Of a DNA stretch of 64,000 nt, positions 28,309 through 42,800 are shown in pieces. Numbering within the stretch: position 1 is the first letter of the stretch; each line of letters begins with the position of its first letter. Made by a program: the position numbers and the translations under genes. This DNA comes from Gibbula magus (lineage: Eukaryota; Mollusca; Gastropoda; Trochida; Trochidae): assembly GCA_936450465.1 (NCBI GenBank), contig OW388299.1, positions 39,629,548 to 39,693,547 on the forward strand, given 5' to 3'. The notes beneath the pieces are model-generated. The model saw nothing but the letters and a program-made list of their open reading frames with translations, made no database searches and had not been told where the DNA came from.

Positions 28309-31300
28309 CTGGAGAAGAGAGTGAAAACGCAATTAGCAACATGCAGGGTATAGAGTACTGTATAACATCCATTGACATTAGCAACATGCAGTGTCTAGAG
28401 TACTATATAACATCCATTGACATTAGCAACATGCAGTGTCTAGAGTACTATATAACATCCATTGACATTAGCAACATGCAGTGTCTAGAGTACTATATAA
28501 CATCCATTGACATTAGCAACATGTTTCGAGCATCCAGTGAAATCTGTGAACATGAATCCTGGCGAATGAAGTAAACTCGAAGTTGGCAACATGCAAATAT
28601 ACTAATTTTGATAATGATGGTGATTGTGAGGATAATTTCCTTAATTTTTAAATAAATGTTTCCATGGCGATTAAATGAGAAAATATTAATGCATGATCAA
28701 TGTCTGACGTACTTGATCACGAATTGGATATCTTACAGAAGAAAATACAAAATGCATGTGTGGAAAGTTTGACACCTGGTCACTTTAAAGATTTGCCAAA
28801 CTGTTAATGTTTATTATGAGATATACAATTAGAGTACATAATGGAATATTCAACTGTTTTTCTCCAAAGCGAAAATGCAAAATGATCGGTTTCTTTTTCG
28901 CTTTGATACGGTGCTTTATAGACATCCCAAATTACACGATATTTGCAATAAAACATAAGGGATACACATAAACCTTTCGGAATACAGTGTATGCGAAGCT
29001 TACCAGCATTTTCTTGTAGCTGTTCGTGACATTAGAAAACTGTTCCCTCAGACCAGAAACATCCACTTCCTGTTGTGCCAAGAAACTCTGAAACGAGACA
29101 TTCAAGCTATTTATACCTTGATGAAAATCGCGAACTACCCGAGGCCTGTAGGCCGAGGCACATTACTTTTAGAGATGGAGAGTTACGATGACAACGAACT
29201 ATTTAACTACAATTCATAATTGCTAATCTTAACTGTTAAACTTGTACAGTTCCTATATTAAATAACACATTTGAGATCATGTATCGCTCCATGGAACTAA
29301 TGGAGCGAGAGAACGTTGTGAAGCGGCGGAAGCGACCTATACATGTGTTGTTGAACCTGCTTAAATCGTACTAAACACAATGATTGTGTAACTATTCGAA
29401 GAACCTTAGTTGTTTGACGAATCAAGAAAAGGCGAAAGAAATGTAAAAATTAAAGAAAATCAATATCATACATACCATTTCCTTTTGAACAAAACACTCA
29501 TATGGTAAAACATAACCTTTGTTTCACATGTCATGAGAACACTGTGGCAAACACGTATGTGCCTTAAAGGCAATATAGCACGCTTTTTTGGCATGTTCCA
29601 ATGTTCAATTTTGCCATTTATAATAAAGGTTTATGCAATATATATTTAATTAAGAAGGTAAAATAGACCATGACATGGCCCAATTATCTGTCGTCGTAGA
29701 AAACAGGGTCACGTATAAAACGTAAACTGCTAGCGGTCATTTTAGTGTGAACAACTCCGTTTTAATATTTGGTGGATGGAAATGGATCAGCATTGTTTAG
29801 CCGAATCATTACCATTAGTCTATTTATTGATTGAGGAGAACTGTTTTTCGACTGGTAACATTTCTTTTACCATTTTGTGAGATCCCTTCTGTGCTACACC
29901 TCCTTTAAGACGAGTGGTACCGTCTGTGACAAATGTGACCGGCGAAACACTGAGGGCTATCACTAGACAAGAGTATATATACTCATGGGCATAATGGTTG
30001 ACACCCCCTTATAGTTATGGGAATGAAATGTTTTATAAACAACGTAACGTGTCAGGTTCGATTTTGTTGTTGATAAAACATGTTACTACTGGATGTCTTG
30101 TTGCGAATAGTGTCTTTGAGCATTTGCTATTTCTCCACTTGTACTTTAAAATACCAAAGAAAGAGGAATATATGAAAATGAAATTTATTCAAAAGAATTC
30201 ATTCCATGTGTCTTGAGATCTTGGCATTGGTATATTGTTCCAGTGTTTGAGTGTTCTTATTTTGGTTCTAATAAATAATGAAAAGTTGCATTTGGAAAAA
30301 AGATTCTACTGAACCCAAATATACACAAAATCTTTCACGGAGTCTCATTCGCACACTATACAAACGTGGCAAGTATTATATAGTTTACCTCATGTGTTTG
30401 GGCCATTTAATTTCGAAAATACCATAATATCGAACAATATTAATCATCAATGCATTTAATTTGCTAAAATCAATTTTCTGTTTAGTGGTGTCAAACATTT
30501 TTACCAGAGTACATAATTTTTATTGATTCTAATAGAATGAAAGTAAATAAAAGAAAATATTTCACTCAGTGTTTCATGATTTTACGACGCTCGTGTTACT
30601 TCATACTCGTCATATGAAATATTTGCTGGTATAATATATTCTATCGTACCTTTGCATCTACAAGATAATTCTTCTCATGAGAATTCCATTCCAACTGTTG
30701 CAGATTTTCAACTGATTCCCTCTGCAGTTTTATTGTTGACTTTAAACCTAGAATCAAACAAATATTTCATTAGTATTAAACATAAGCATGCTTGGTAATC
30801 AGTACAATATAACGGCGAAAGTACGATTCGATTTACAAACAAATAAGCGTCGTGTTGCTTATAATACTGAAGCGTAACGGTTAAAACAATTAGCACCGGG
30901 TCTCCCTAGGCGCCCTAGTTTTGATTTTACTTGCTATTCCTTTCAGTTGAACATATAAGCGTTGGAACCCGTCAAGAACCCGGTCAATGAGTTATTGTCT
31001 TGGCGCTGACAAAATAAATTCAGTGTTTTGATGTCATTCGGTCATATTTTTTTATAGTTACGTCTTGCTATAATCAACATTAAAGGGATATTCAGTGTTT
31101 TTCATAGGCTACTATTTATTTGGCTTCAAATGATATTTGCCAAAATACGATATGTGCTGGTTAAAAATATTTTGCGTTTTAATGATGTCAAACAGATAAT
31201 TAAACAAGACTTAAAGAGCCATCACGGATGTTGATGAAAATATCAAAATTTTTCCAAAAATCTATCTCCGTGAAATAAATACACTTAATTTTCCCCTAAT

Positions 31301-34300
31301 TTTTCATACTTAAAATAAACCGAGAAATTGCATTAATTAGTAAAGGTATTTACCAGTCTAAATATAGATCCAGTCTATTATTTTCAAGCGCAAGGCATTA
31401 TGGTCTAGCTCACACACAGTAAACAAAGACACGAAAGAATAAAAAAAAAATATATGAGCAATGAAAGAAATCGAAATATATAATGACGGTTATTTATTTA
31501 CCATTTCATTTAATTATGTATTTGCTACAGATATTGGAATACTTGTTTTACCCAAGTAGCTATTTTTCTTGAATTTTATAATTAATGAGAGTAAAAATTT
31601 GTCATAATTTGCTGGTCTTATCTCAATAAATAAAAACATTAAACAGGCAATAATTTGTATATTCTCAGGACATTTAGAAACATTGTTTGTAAAGCAATCG
31701 TCACATTCAGTAATGTGTGACAAGGGTAACTTGCAAGAGAGACACGTGAAGCACGTGCAGCATATGAGTTGTTATGGCGACTTGCGCTAGAGACGAGCCT
31801 TCACGCTTCGGAAGCGCTTGCTGTTTGTGTAGTACGTATTACGCAAAAAAGGGGACTCTGTTTATATACGTCAGATACCCGTAGCGCGCTAGTCGAAGTG
31901 ATACTTCTCTTTGAAACCAAATTGCAATACATTGTCTTGATATGAAAATTATTTAACATATGCCATGTTGTAGATAAAAGATTTCTCTGGCGAATGACGT
32001 TAAAAGAATATTTTCCAAAAATTTGAAACACTAACATCCGTGATGGCTCTTTAAGTGAATACGTCAACATTTACTAACTGTTAATATACGCCTCGACGGC
32101 TTTCATGTCGATTTCACAGCATGCGTGCACGTGCTTCAGAGAACTGGCCCAGTTCAGGAGTTGGCTGTCCTTGACCTTCAGTTGTTGGATCATCCAGTTG
32201 AACACCGTCACTCCAGAATCTGCATTTTTGATTTCCAGAAGCTGTGGGAGATAGGAAAGTTGTCCCAATCAATCAAATCAATTTCTAACAAGGCATAGCT
32301 ATCGCACGTCTCCTCCACTGGCTAAATTAAGCATTGCAGCATTTCCTTCACTTTTCCGTGTAAGCGAATCAGAGCCCACTATGCATTACAGGCGCAGCAC
32401 TCCGCTATGTTAGCAAGGAACAGTAAAGGAAATGATGCAAGGTTTAATTTTTCCTTTCTCGGGAAGTAATCACAATTAACGATAACGGTTAAAGAAACAT
32501 CATTGTTAGATACAACTTCCAAACGCAAGGCATAACTCTTGCCAGTCTGCATTACTGGCTGATTTAACCCTTGCGGTATTTCCCTCGCTATGTTGTGTCA
32601 AGATAGCGAATCGCTGCACCAGAAATGCATAGCGGGCCTGGATTTCTAAACACAGATTTCTTAAGGAAATACTGCAAGGCCTAAATCAGCCGGTAATGGA
32701 GACTGGTAAGAGTTATGCCTTGCATTGGGAAGTTGTGTTAGATAATGAAGTAGATTTTCTATCTTTTTGTTATTTTGATGCAGTTACAAAAGCATAACAT
32801 GCATATGCGCTATAAGTTCCATAATTTATTTTCCAAATAAAATGTGTACTATTTTTCAAATATGTTTATTCGTTCCCGCATTTACATGGTCAAACATTAC
32901 AAGCATAAAGTAATATACTAGGAAGGTGATAACATAGTATTACTCAGTTGAAACCTTCACTTTCTGAAAATTGGGATGAGTGGATTCAATTTTTGAAACA
33001 TTTTTTTCATTTCGTTGTTTCTCTTTGCAATGAATTTTTCTACAAAATAAATTTCTTTTAACACCATTTTATTGTTACTGAATTTTGAAATTGAATTTTC
33101 AATATTACACAAATGAATGTGTTGTTTGGCAGATATAATGATTTGGTTAATTAATACATTTTTTATGTATTGTACCAAACCAAATATTTTGTAATCTTTA
33201 CTTTTGGAAATAAATATATATTGATCCACAGTTCCAAATCATTCCAAAAGTGTTTGGTTTCAAAACATGACAGATGCTCTCAGATATATTACTACAAAAA
33301 CTGCATAAATCATTGTCATTCAGATTCATTTTCAATAGTTCTTTTTTTAGTGTAAATGACTCTATACAAGAATCTGCATTGTAAATAAAGCAGTTTAACA
33401 TCTATGACCATCGATGACTAAGATCGTGTCAATAAACATTAAAGACAATATTCCAGTTGAATTCAGTGTCATTGAAGAGCATTTCCAATTTAGTACAAAC
33501 TTTAAGTTTTTCCTTTTGGAAATTAACTGATCATAAAATAACATTAAGCCTTTTGAGAACTTGAACAGATTTCTTTGGTAAATGTTTATACATATGTAGA
33601 TGGTGGGATGATTCTCATCCTCGATAATCCAGCGCTATTGTTCCGATAACTCTACACACAAGCGCTGGAAAACAGTAAGGGTATTTGTCCCTTACCTAGT
33701 TCCCTCCCTTCGCAATGACTCAGCGAAACGCTTGCTTTCTAACAACCAATGAGATCACTTGAAATCAAGAGTGAAATAACAACTTAAACAAGCACTCTCG
33801 TGTCAGGATCTTGGCTTTCGCAGACGATTGGGAACGCCTGGTAGTGATAAAATATGCGTTTTGATTGGTCGAGTTGTTTACGCAGATAGTGTCTGCGTTT
33901 CGTTTTTGATTGGATAACATGGACCCAAGAGGAGGTAACTACATGTGTAGGTTAGGGATAAATACCCTTACTGTTTTCCAGCGCTTGTGTAGATTTATCG
34001 GAACAATAGCGCTGGATTATCGAGGATGGATGATTCTGTACTTCTGTGTACTTTGGTGTACTCTAGTGCGGGATTCCCTCAAATAATATCCCGACTTAGC
34101 AAGAAATCATTATGGGATATCATATCCCATATATAAGTTGAAACAGTAAGACGTTTAAAGTGATTAACATTTGTGATTAATATGTCTAAACACAATTTAC
34201 AAATGTCTGCGCAAAACTAAATGTTATACTACTGTTGTAGCGATAGATCACGCGAGGGATATTTTATGGACGACTCAAGGAAAATGTCTAGTTTTGCATA

Positions 34301-36844
34301 TAGTCGATATATAAGATAGATTAAGAATTGCCCCTGATTTACCATTGCACATTTCACTTTGGTAACACCGCTTACCATCAGAAAATGCCTGTCGATCCTT
34401 CTTTATCCTTTGAAATATAATGAATGGCTGAACATTCACTTTCGTGTTAGAAAGCCAATAACATAAAGTACAAAGAGTGAAATATACAAACCTTATCGAC
34501 GGACGTGACCTGGAAGCCGTACAACCCATACCCTCCAGTGCGACCGGCGTTCATATAGTTGCCAACATCCCGGAAGTAGCCGAGAACCTTCCGGAAAGTA
34601 GGGCTTGACATAACCTCTTTACATGCCATCTTCAGATCGCTTACTTTCTGTAAGGGAAAGGAGATTTATTTACAGGTATTTTCCTTTAATATTAAAGGGA
34701 GGGTTCTATCGTAGTATTATACATTTTTGTGTAATAATTAAAATGAAAAAAAGGGTTGTAGTTTTACTAGTTTTACAATTTTTGACAAAACACACACATT
34801 TATTAATAAAATATTCACAAAGTAACAAATGGTTTTTCATTAGATGAAACAGCAATGTATTGTTATCCCATAGCAAAATTTTCCAGTAGCGCCGATGAAT
34901 GGTTCCACTTCTCATTCTTCAAGAATAACGTATTGTATCATATTAATAAATCTTGAAGACATACTTTCAAATGATAGATATACACTAAACGCCAAAAGAA
35001 ACGTTACCTCTTTTCTTTTTTTAATAACTTTTTAAGTATCGAAGATATTTGAGAAATGAATGGTTCAAAAGAAAGCTGAATAACCTAGCTTTATGCTAAT
35101 AACACATTTAACAATCCTGGACTCCCGGTTGCGCATGCGAGGCGGCAAGACGTGTGTGTGAGCAGCTCTTCCCCACGAATATCTAATGCACCTACTGATG
35201 ACTGAAAACTGAAAACACTGACTTTCCTAGGAACAAACCTAAGGAGGATACACCTTTCTTATTTGAACGGAGTGAGTAAAGTACTATTTGGAGACATTCT
35301 AACAATTTTTACTCAACCATAATGTCGTCAAGTCAGTCAAACACAAAGTCAGGCATTAACACGCGTTCATCTTCAAGTCAAAGTTTTGATGATCTCCTTC
35401 TTGGTATGGAGAAAAGACTTGCTGATAAGATAGACAAAGGAAATTGTGAACTGAATAAGGCTATAAACGATCTTAAACAAAACGTGTGTGTAATTTCAAA
35501 GCGAGTTGATGACGTGGAAGGTATGGCCGCCATTAATGAAACTGAAGTGAAGTCTCTGAAATCTGAAATAGCTACCCTCAAGTCAAAACTAACAGAACAA
35601 AATGTTACTTTTGAAAGAAAATTACTACAACAGGAAATCCATGACCGTAAGACAAACCTTCTCTTTTATGGTATAAAAGAAAATGCAACTGAAGACTCTG
35701 AGAAAGTGTTGCGTGATATGTTTGCCCACGATCTGAAGTTTTCAGACAGAACAATAGACAATACATACTTTAAGACCGTCCACAGACTCCCAAGAAAATC
35801 GTTCCCTGGTGACCCGACCCCAGACGCACCCTCCCCCATCATAGCAAGTTTCTTGAGTATGGCTGACAGAGACATTGTGCTAAGATCATCCAGACTTCTA
35901 AAGGGAAAGCGAATGTCTATTCTAACAGATCTTCCAGCAAAACTCAAGACACAGCGCGCCATCCTCTATCGTAAATCCCGAGCAATCTATCAGGACGAGA
36001 AGATACAGTCTCGTGTCCGACAAATAGGGGTTGACCATGTACTAGAGACAAGAACAAACAGTATGTCATCCTGGCAGATACGCAACAGACTGAATGGAGA
36101 TATGAATCCTCCTTACGAAATATGAACTATGAATTATAAATGATCAGAGAAATTACTATAGCCCATCTCAGACCTCCAGTTTGAAAGTTGTATTTACTTA
36201 TGATGGCACTGTATACACGTAACTCATAACTCATTTCAGCTGATATATTGTACATGCTTACGTCCAGACGAGAGAACATTTATAATTGTCTGTGTACTGC
36301 AATCACACAGGTAACGCTTTATAAGTTATTTTCCTTACAGCTAATACTCTACTATAATGTACTTGAGTATAGGTCAGACAGCTCTGAAATGATCTAACAG
36401 GCGATATGCTATAGTGGAATCATTGAACACAATGACATAACACACTACTTCTCTATACATATGTATAAAATAGCAAGCGTTGATTTTGAAATGCCGTTCT
36501 CATTTACTGGAAATCTTAATCTCACCAATTTTATTCTCTGATTGATGTAATAATCGAAGTACTTTATGTAAAAGATACCTTTCTATGCCACTACAACTGC
36601 TATTGATAACTGTTTGTAATCATGGATATCGACCCTCAATACCACAACGCTTATATTCTTATTTATTATAAATAGTGTATGCATACATGTGGCATGATTA
36701 TGTGAATGTACGTGTATATATTTGGAATTTTATGACTATATATACTGTGTGTATATATGTGCTATATATGTTTGCTGTATATGTGCACTGTATGTATATG
36801 TATACTGTGTATATGTACTAAGTGTGTTTGTATACTATGTGTTC

Positions 36845-36879
<35 letters not shown>

Positions 36880-39800
36880 ATATATGTGTGTATACTGTGT
36901 GTACTGTATATATACTGTATATATATACTTTACTGTATATCGACCCTCAATACCACAACGCATATATTCTTATTTATTATAAATAATGTATGCATACATG
37001 TGGCATGATTATGTGAATGCACTTGTATATATTTGGATTGTTACGACTACTTTTGAATTTCAATATGCTATTCTAGTGATAAGAGTTAAGCCGGTACATT
37101 TTTGTTATGGAGTGCACACATGTATACGCAATGGAATAATATTTCAACCTAGAAAAACATGCAAATGAAATATTATAACCGCTTACCTTATTAAACGAAT
37201 TATTCAGTCTACATCAAACAAATCATCCTTAAAATCCTCAGAATCTATATGTTATATCCGTAGACTTCCATTTCCTCAATCATGACACTGTATCATTTCA
37301 ACGTGGCAGTTTTACGAACGCATGATTGACTCGCATGATTGACTCGCGCTGAAATGTACAAGCACGGGTATTTCTCTTTGCTTGGGTATGTTAGCTTAAA
37401 GTCGTTCCGTGTAAACAACAACCCCTTTTGTAGAGTTTTTCAACGTTTTTGGTATGTTTAGTTCATTTATGAGGGATATTCGTGGGGTAGATTTACCTCT
37501 CAACATGATTCGTTTCTTATATCTTTTTGGTGGTGTTTTTAAATGTATATCCTTGAACGGGATATTGTTTCCTTGTACATGTACATGTATTTTGTTTCAA
37601 GACAGGAAGTACATTTTATCAAAACAACAGGCAAAATATATAAAACTAGACACTGAATCCATTTATCTGAAAACAATAAATTCAAGGTTGGCTGAATTTC
37701 AACAAAAACATGATTTAAATGAAAATGGCTGAAACTATAAAGATACTATGTCAAAACTGCAGAAGGCTTAGTAATAACTTAAAGCGTAAAAAGGTATTTA
37801 ATTTCCTTAAAAAGAAAAAAGGCAATATATATTGTTTACAAGATGTACACTTCACATCTGACCAAATTCAGAAGATAAAGGAACAATGGGGGTATAATGA
37901 ATGTTTCATAAGTTGCTTTAAAAGTAACGCCCGAGGAACAGCTATACTATTCAATAACAACTTCGAGTTTAAGGTAATTGATAGTACCCTTGACGAGTTT
38001 GGAAATTATGTTGCCCTCAAAATTTTAGTTAATGAGGTAACCTATACTATAATCAGTATATATGGGCCTAACGAGGACAATCCCGATTTCTATCAAAATA
38101 TTATTGACATTGTTATGACTTATGACAGTAATGAAATAAGTATATGTGGGGATTGGAACTTAGTTATGAACAAACAATTGGACACATATAACTATAAGCA
38201 CATCAATAATCCAAAAGCTAGAGAAAAAGTTTTTGAAATGATCGATAAATTTGATCTTAAAGACCCGTGGCGTGAACTTAATTACGACACTAAACGTTTC
38301 ACCTGGCGACAACCGACCCCCCTTAAACAAGCGAGACTAGATTTTTTTCTGATTTCACATGGGCTACTACCTTCGGTTAATAATAGCGATACATTTCCAA
38401 GTATAAACTCTGATCACTCACTGATCTCTTTGTCTCTAACATGCTCTACTTTAGCTAGGGGTAAGGGCTTCTGGAAATTTAATAACTCACTCCTCCAAGA
38501 TAGAAAGTACATAGACTTAATAAAAGATACAATAAAATCAACGCTAGACCAATATAAAACATCAGATATTGAAGCAGGCAAATATTCAATCGATGATCAA
38601 TTACTTTGGGAAACACTGCTCCTCATGATCAGAGGTAAAACAATATATTACTCCTCCACTAAAAAGAAAATTGTAAACGAGAAAGAAAAACAAATGGAAA
38701 CTAGGCTTGAACATCTAGAAAACGAATTAGACCTAAATGAAAATAAGGATATGAAGCAAAACTTGCTTGATGAAATACATGTTCTAAAGCATGACCTTGA
38801 TGCAATTGCCAATCACAAGATTAACGGAATTCTACTACGGTCTAAAGCAAATTGGGTCGAAAAAGGTGAAAAACCTACCAAATATTTTTTAAAGCTTGAG
38901 TCAAGAAACTTTTTGAATAAATCCATTACTGTTCTGGAAAAAATGATGGAACGTCAATTACAGAAAGTAAACAACTACTTCAAGAAACTAAACTATTTTA
39001 TGAAAAACTTTACACTGCACAAGTCCAATCTGACGTTGATCTTTTTGAATTATTTAAAAATGAAAACGTACCAGTTCTAAATGAACAAGATAAATCTACC
39101 CTAGAGGGAGAACTGAAAATGAGTGAGCTGTCGTTTGCTCTTAAAAATATGAAAAACGAAAAAAGTCCAGGGCCCGACGGTTTTACTGCCGAATTTCTTA
39201 AATTTTTCTGGAAAGATTTGGGTGGATTTCTTCTCAACTCCCCTAATAAACCCAAGAAATTTTTGAAAAATTGGCGCCCTATATCGCTACTTAACACCTC
39301 CTATAAAGTAGGTGCAGCAGCAATTGCGAACAGAATTAAAACGGTGTTACCTACTATTATCAATGAAGATCAAAAGGGCTTTGTCACAGGGAGATATATT
39401 GGCGAGGTAACCAGACTCATATATGACCTAATGGAACATACTGAAACCTGCCAAATACCAGGTTTACTTCTTCTTATTGATTTCGAAAAAGCTTTTGATT
39501 CGGTAGACCGAAGTTACCTCAGCAAAGTTTTAAAGTTCTTTAATCTCGGACCCAGTATTTCACACTGGATAGAAACGTTCTATAATGATATTGAATCGAG
39601 AGTCATGGTTAACGGTTTCGCGTCAACTCCCTTTGAAATAAGCCGGAGATGTCGCCAGGGTGACCCGTTAGCCCCGTACATTTTTCTTATGTGTGTTGAA
39701 ATCTTAGGCATCATGATACGGAACAATAAAAACATAAAGGGGGTAAAACTTGGAAATATAGAATATCTTCTTTCACAGTTCGCAGATGATACAACACTTA

Positions 39801-42800
39801 CCCTAGATGGATCTGAAAAAAGCCTATATGCAGCATTGAATACCATAGAACTATTTGCCCGTTTTTCAGGATTAAGAGTCAATATAGATAAGACAAAACT
39901 AATATGGATAGGCTCCAAAAAGAGATCCCGATACAAACTGTGCAAAGAATGGAATTTCGATTGGTCACAAACAAATTTCACTCTTCTAGGAATAAACTTT
40001 GATATTGATCTAGACAAAATGGTTGATATAAACTACAATGAAAAACTTTCTCAGATTGAAAGGCAAATGAATATTTGGTCAGCTCGTACCCTCACCCCGT
40101 ATGGAAGGAATACTGTTCTCAAATCACTCCTACTACCAAAGCTCAACCATCTGTTCTCATCACTACCAACTCCAAATAAATCTGTCGTTAAAAAACTTCA
40201 GAAAAAATGTTTCAATTTTATATGGAAAAACAAACCAGGTAAGGTAAAAAGAGATGTAATGATGCTAAATCCAGAACACGGGGGGATAAAAACTCCAAAC
40301 ATTAGAAAAATAATATCATCACAAAAATTGAAATGGATAAAAAGAATAAACGATAAGGACCTTAAATGGACATATCTTTTCAACAGCCGATTCAAACTCA
40401 AAACTCCGTTCTTACTAACAGAGAGTTCTCTCATACAACAGAAAATAATTCCCTCAACAACTAACTATTTTTGGAAGGACATACTTTTAGAATGGTCTAA
40501 CTTCATAACCATGCGTAAAAGTGAAATTAAAAATGAAGAAGATATACAATGTCAATCTTTATGGTATAACGACAACATAATTATTGATAAACATCCTTTT
40601 TTGTATCTTCATGATCTTGAATGGTATAAAAAGGGTGTTGTCTTTGTGAATGACCTGCTTCATAAAGACGGCAGATTATTGACTTATGAAGAATTTTCCA
40701 ATACCTTTTCAATCAACACTAACTTTCTGACATATGAATCCGTGAAAAGAGCCGTAACTACATATATTAGAACGCTGAACATAAAACAATTTCAAAAGAA
40801 ATTGGTAGGCCCAATTTATCCCTTTAATTTGGCGAACGTTGATACAATAATTGGAAGCAAAAACTTATACGCGTTTCTTTTAAACTCACAATTTGTACGC
40901 TTGCCGAGTTATTCAAAATGGGAAAGAATTCTTCAAAATGATTTTACTGAAAAGGATTGGAAAATTTATAACACATTTGCCAATAAATGTTCACGAAATA
41001 CAGACTTGAAATGGTTGCAATACAGAATTATTCACAATATCCTACCAACAAGACAATTTCTATATAAAATTGGGTATATATCTTCAGCGCTATGCCCGTT
41101 CTGCGAAACGGAATCAGAAACTATCAACCATATGCTATGGGAATGTGAGCCTATCCTCAAATTATGGAAGGACATAGAATCATGGTTAAAAAAAAACAAA
41201 ACAAAAAACAAAAAACAAAAAAAACAAAAACATTTAACAATCCTGATGGATTCATATTGTGGCAAAATGCAGCTTAATTGTTAAAGAAGTTTAAAATTGT
41301 CCGGTTTTCGACCAGGCTGGTAGTAACCAATAAATGTGATTTAGATGTCCAGAAGACGTTGAAAGTAAACTTTTACGTTTGTGACTAGACAAAAAGTGTG
41401 TATGCTTTACATCATAACCCCTAAACGATGAAAAAACTGTTATTGAGTAAGTTTAAGTGTGAAAATTAGGAAATATATTTTTCTAGTCATTAAAGATCTT
41501 TTCTCGTAATTTACCTTAGTGAAAACGAGTTTACTGTGTTGTTAAATGACTTAATAGTATTTAGGATCACAGACGATTATTTATGTGACTAAATTTTAGA
41601 GTAGAGTAGATTACACATTACACAACTTACCTGTGTAAAGTCTTTGATGTCAGCAGGTAGAGTAGATTACACATTACACAACTTACCTGTGTAAAGTCTT
41701 TGATGTCAGCAGGTAGAGTAGATTACACATTACACACCTTACCTGTGTAAAGTCTTTGATGTCTGTAGGTAGAGTAGATTACACATTACACAACTTACCT
41801 GTGTAAAGTCTTTGATGTCAGCAGGTAGAGTAGATTACACATTACACAACTTACCTGTGTAAAGTCTTTGATGTCAGCAGGTAGAGTAGATTACACATTA
41901 CACAACTTACCTGTGTAAAGTCTTTGATGTCTGTAGGTAGAGTAGATTACACATTACACAACTTACCTGTGTAAAGTCTTTGATGTCTGTAGGTAGAGTA
42001 GATTACACATTACACAACTTACCTGTGTAAAGTCTTTGATGTCAGCAGGTAGAGTAGATTACACATTACACAACTTACCTGTGTAAAGTCTTTGATGTCT
42101 GTAGGTAGAGTAGATTACACATTACACAACTTACCTGTGTAAAGTCTTTGATGTCTGTAGGTAGAGTAGATTACACATTACACAACTTACCTGTGTAAAG
42201 TCTTTGATGTCTGTAGGTAGAGTAGATTACACATTACACAACTTACCTGTGTAAAGTCTTTGATGTCTGTTGGTAGAGTAGATTACACATTACACACCTT
42301 ACCTGTGTAAAGTCTTTGATGTCAGCAGGTAGAGTAGATTACACATTACACAACTTACCTGTGTAAAGTCTTTGATGTCAGCAGGTAGAGTAGATTACAC
42401 ATTACACAACTTACCTGTGTAAAGTCTTTGATGTCTGTAGGTAGAGTAGATTACACATTACACAACTTACCTGTGTAAAGTCTTTGATGTCAGCAGGTAG
42501 AGTAGATTACACATTACACAACTTACCTGTGTAAAGTCTTTGATGTCAGCAGGTAGAGTAGATTACACATTACACAACTTACCTGTGTAAAGTCTTTGAT
42601 GTCTGTAGGTAGAGTAGATTACACATTACACAACTTACCTGTGTAAAGTCTTTGATGTCTGTAGGTAGAGTAGATTACACATTACACAACTTACCTGTGT
42701 AAAGTCTTTGATGTCAGCAGGTAGAGTAGATTACACATTACACAACTTACCTGTGTAAAGTCTTTGATGTCTGTAGGTAGAGTAGATTACACATTACACA

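Larger units (their letters stand above)
35104..41245 (+). mobile_element. L1-like non-LTR retrotransposon with target-site duplication
   Basis: The same 16 bp, ACATTTAACAATCCTG, lies at 35104-35119 and 41230-41245 and brackets the element, so insertion limits are 35120-41229. A 5' leader of about 200 bp precedes ORF1; ORF2 follows after a 1.6-kb gap; an A-rich tail (41188-41230) abuts the right duplication. ORF2 has the endonuclease plus reverse transcriptase layout of the L1 clade. It is antisense to formin A within intron 11. It is damaged (ORF2 frameshift, reverse transcriptase deletion, missing C-terminus) but young enough to keep a perfect duplication. Confidence 0.9.

Noticed and set aside
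34275..34491. Extension of formin exon 12 as an 84-residue minus-strand frame
   Set aside because: It reads past the donor at 34491 into intron; the FH2 match continues in exon 13 instead.
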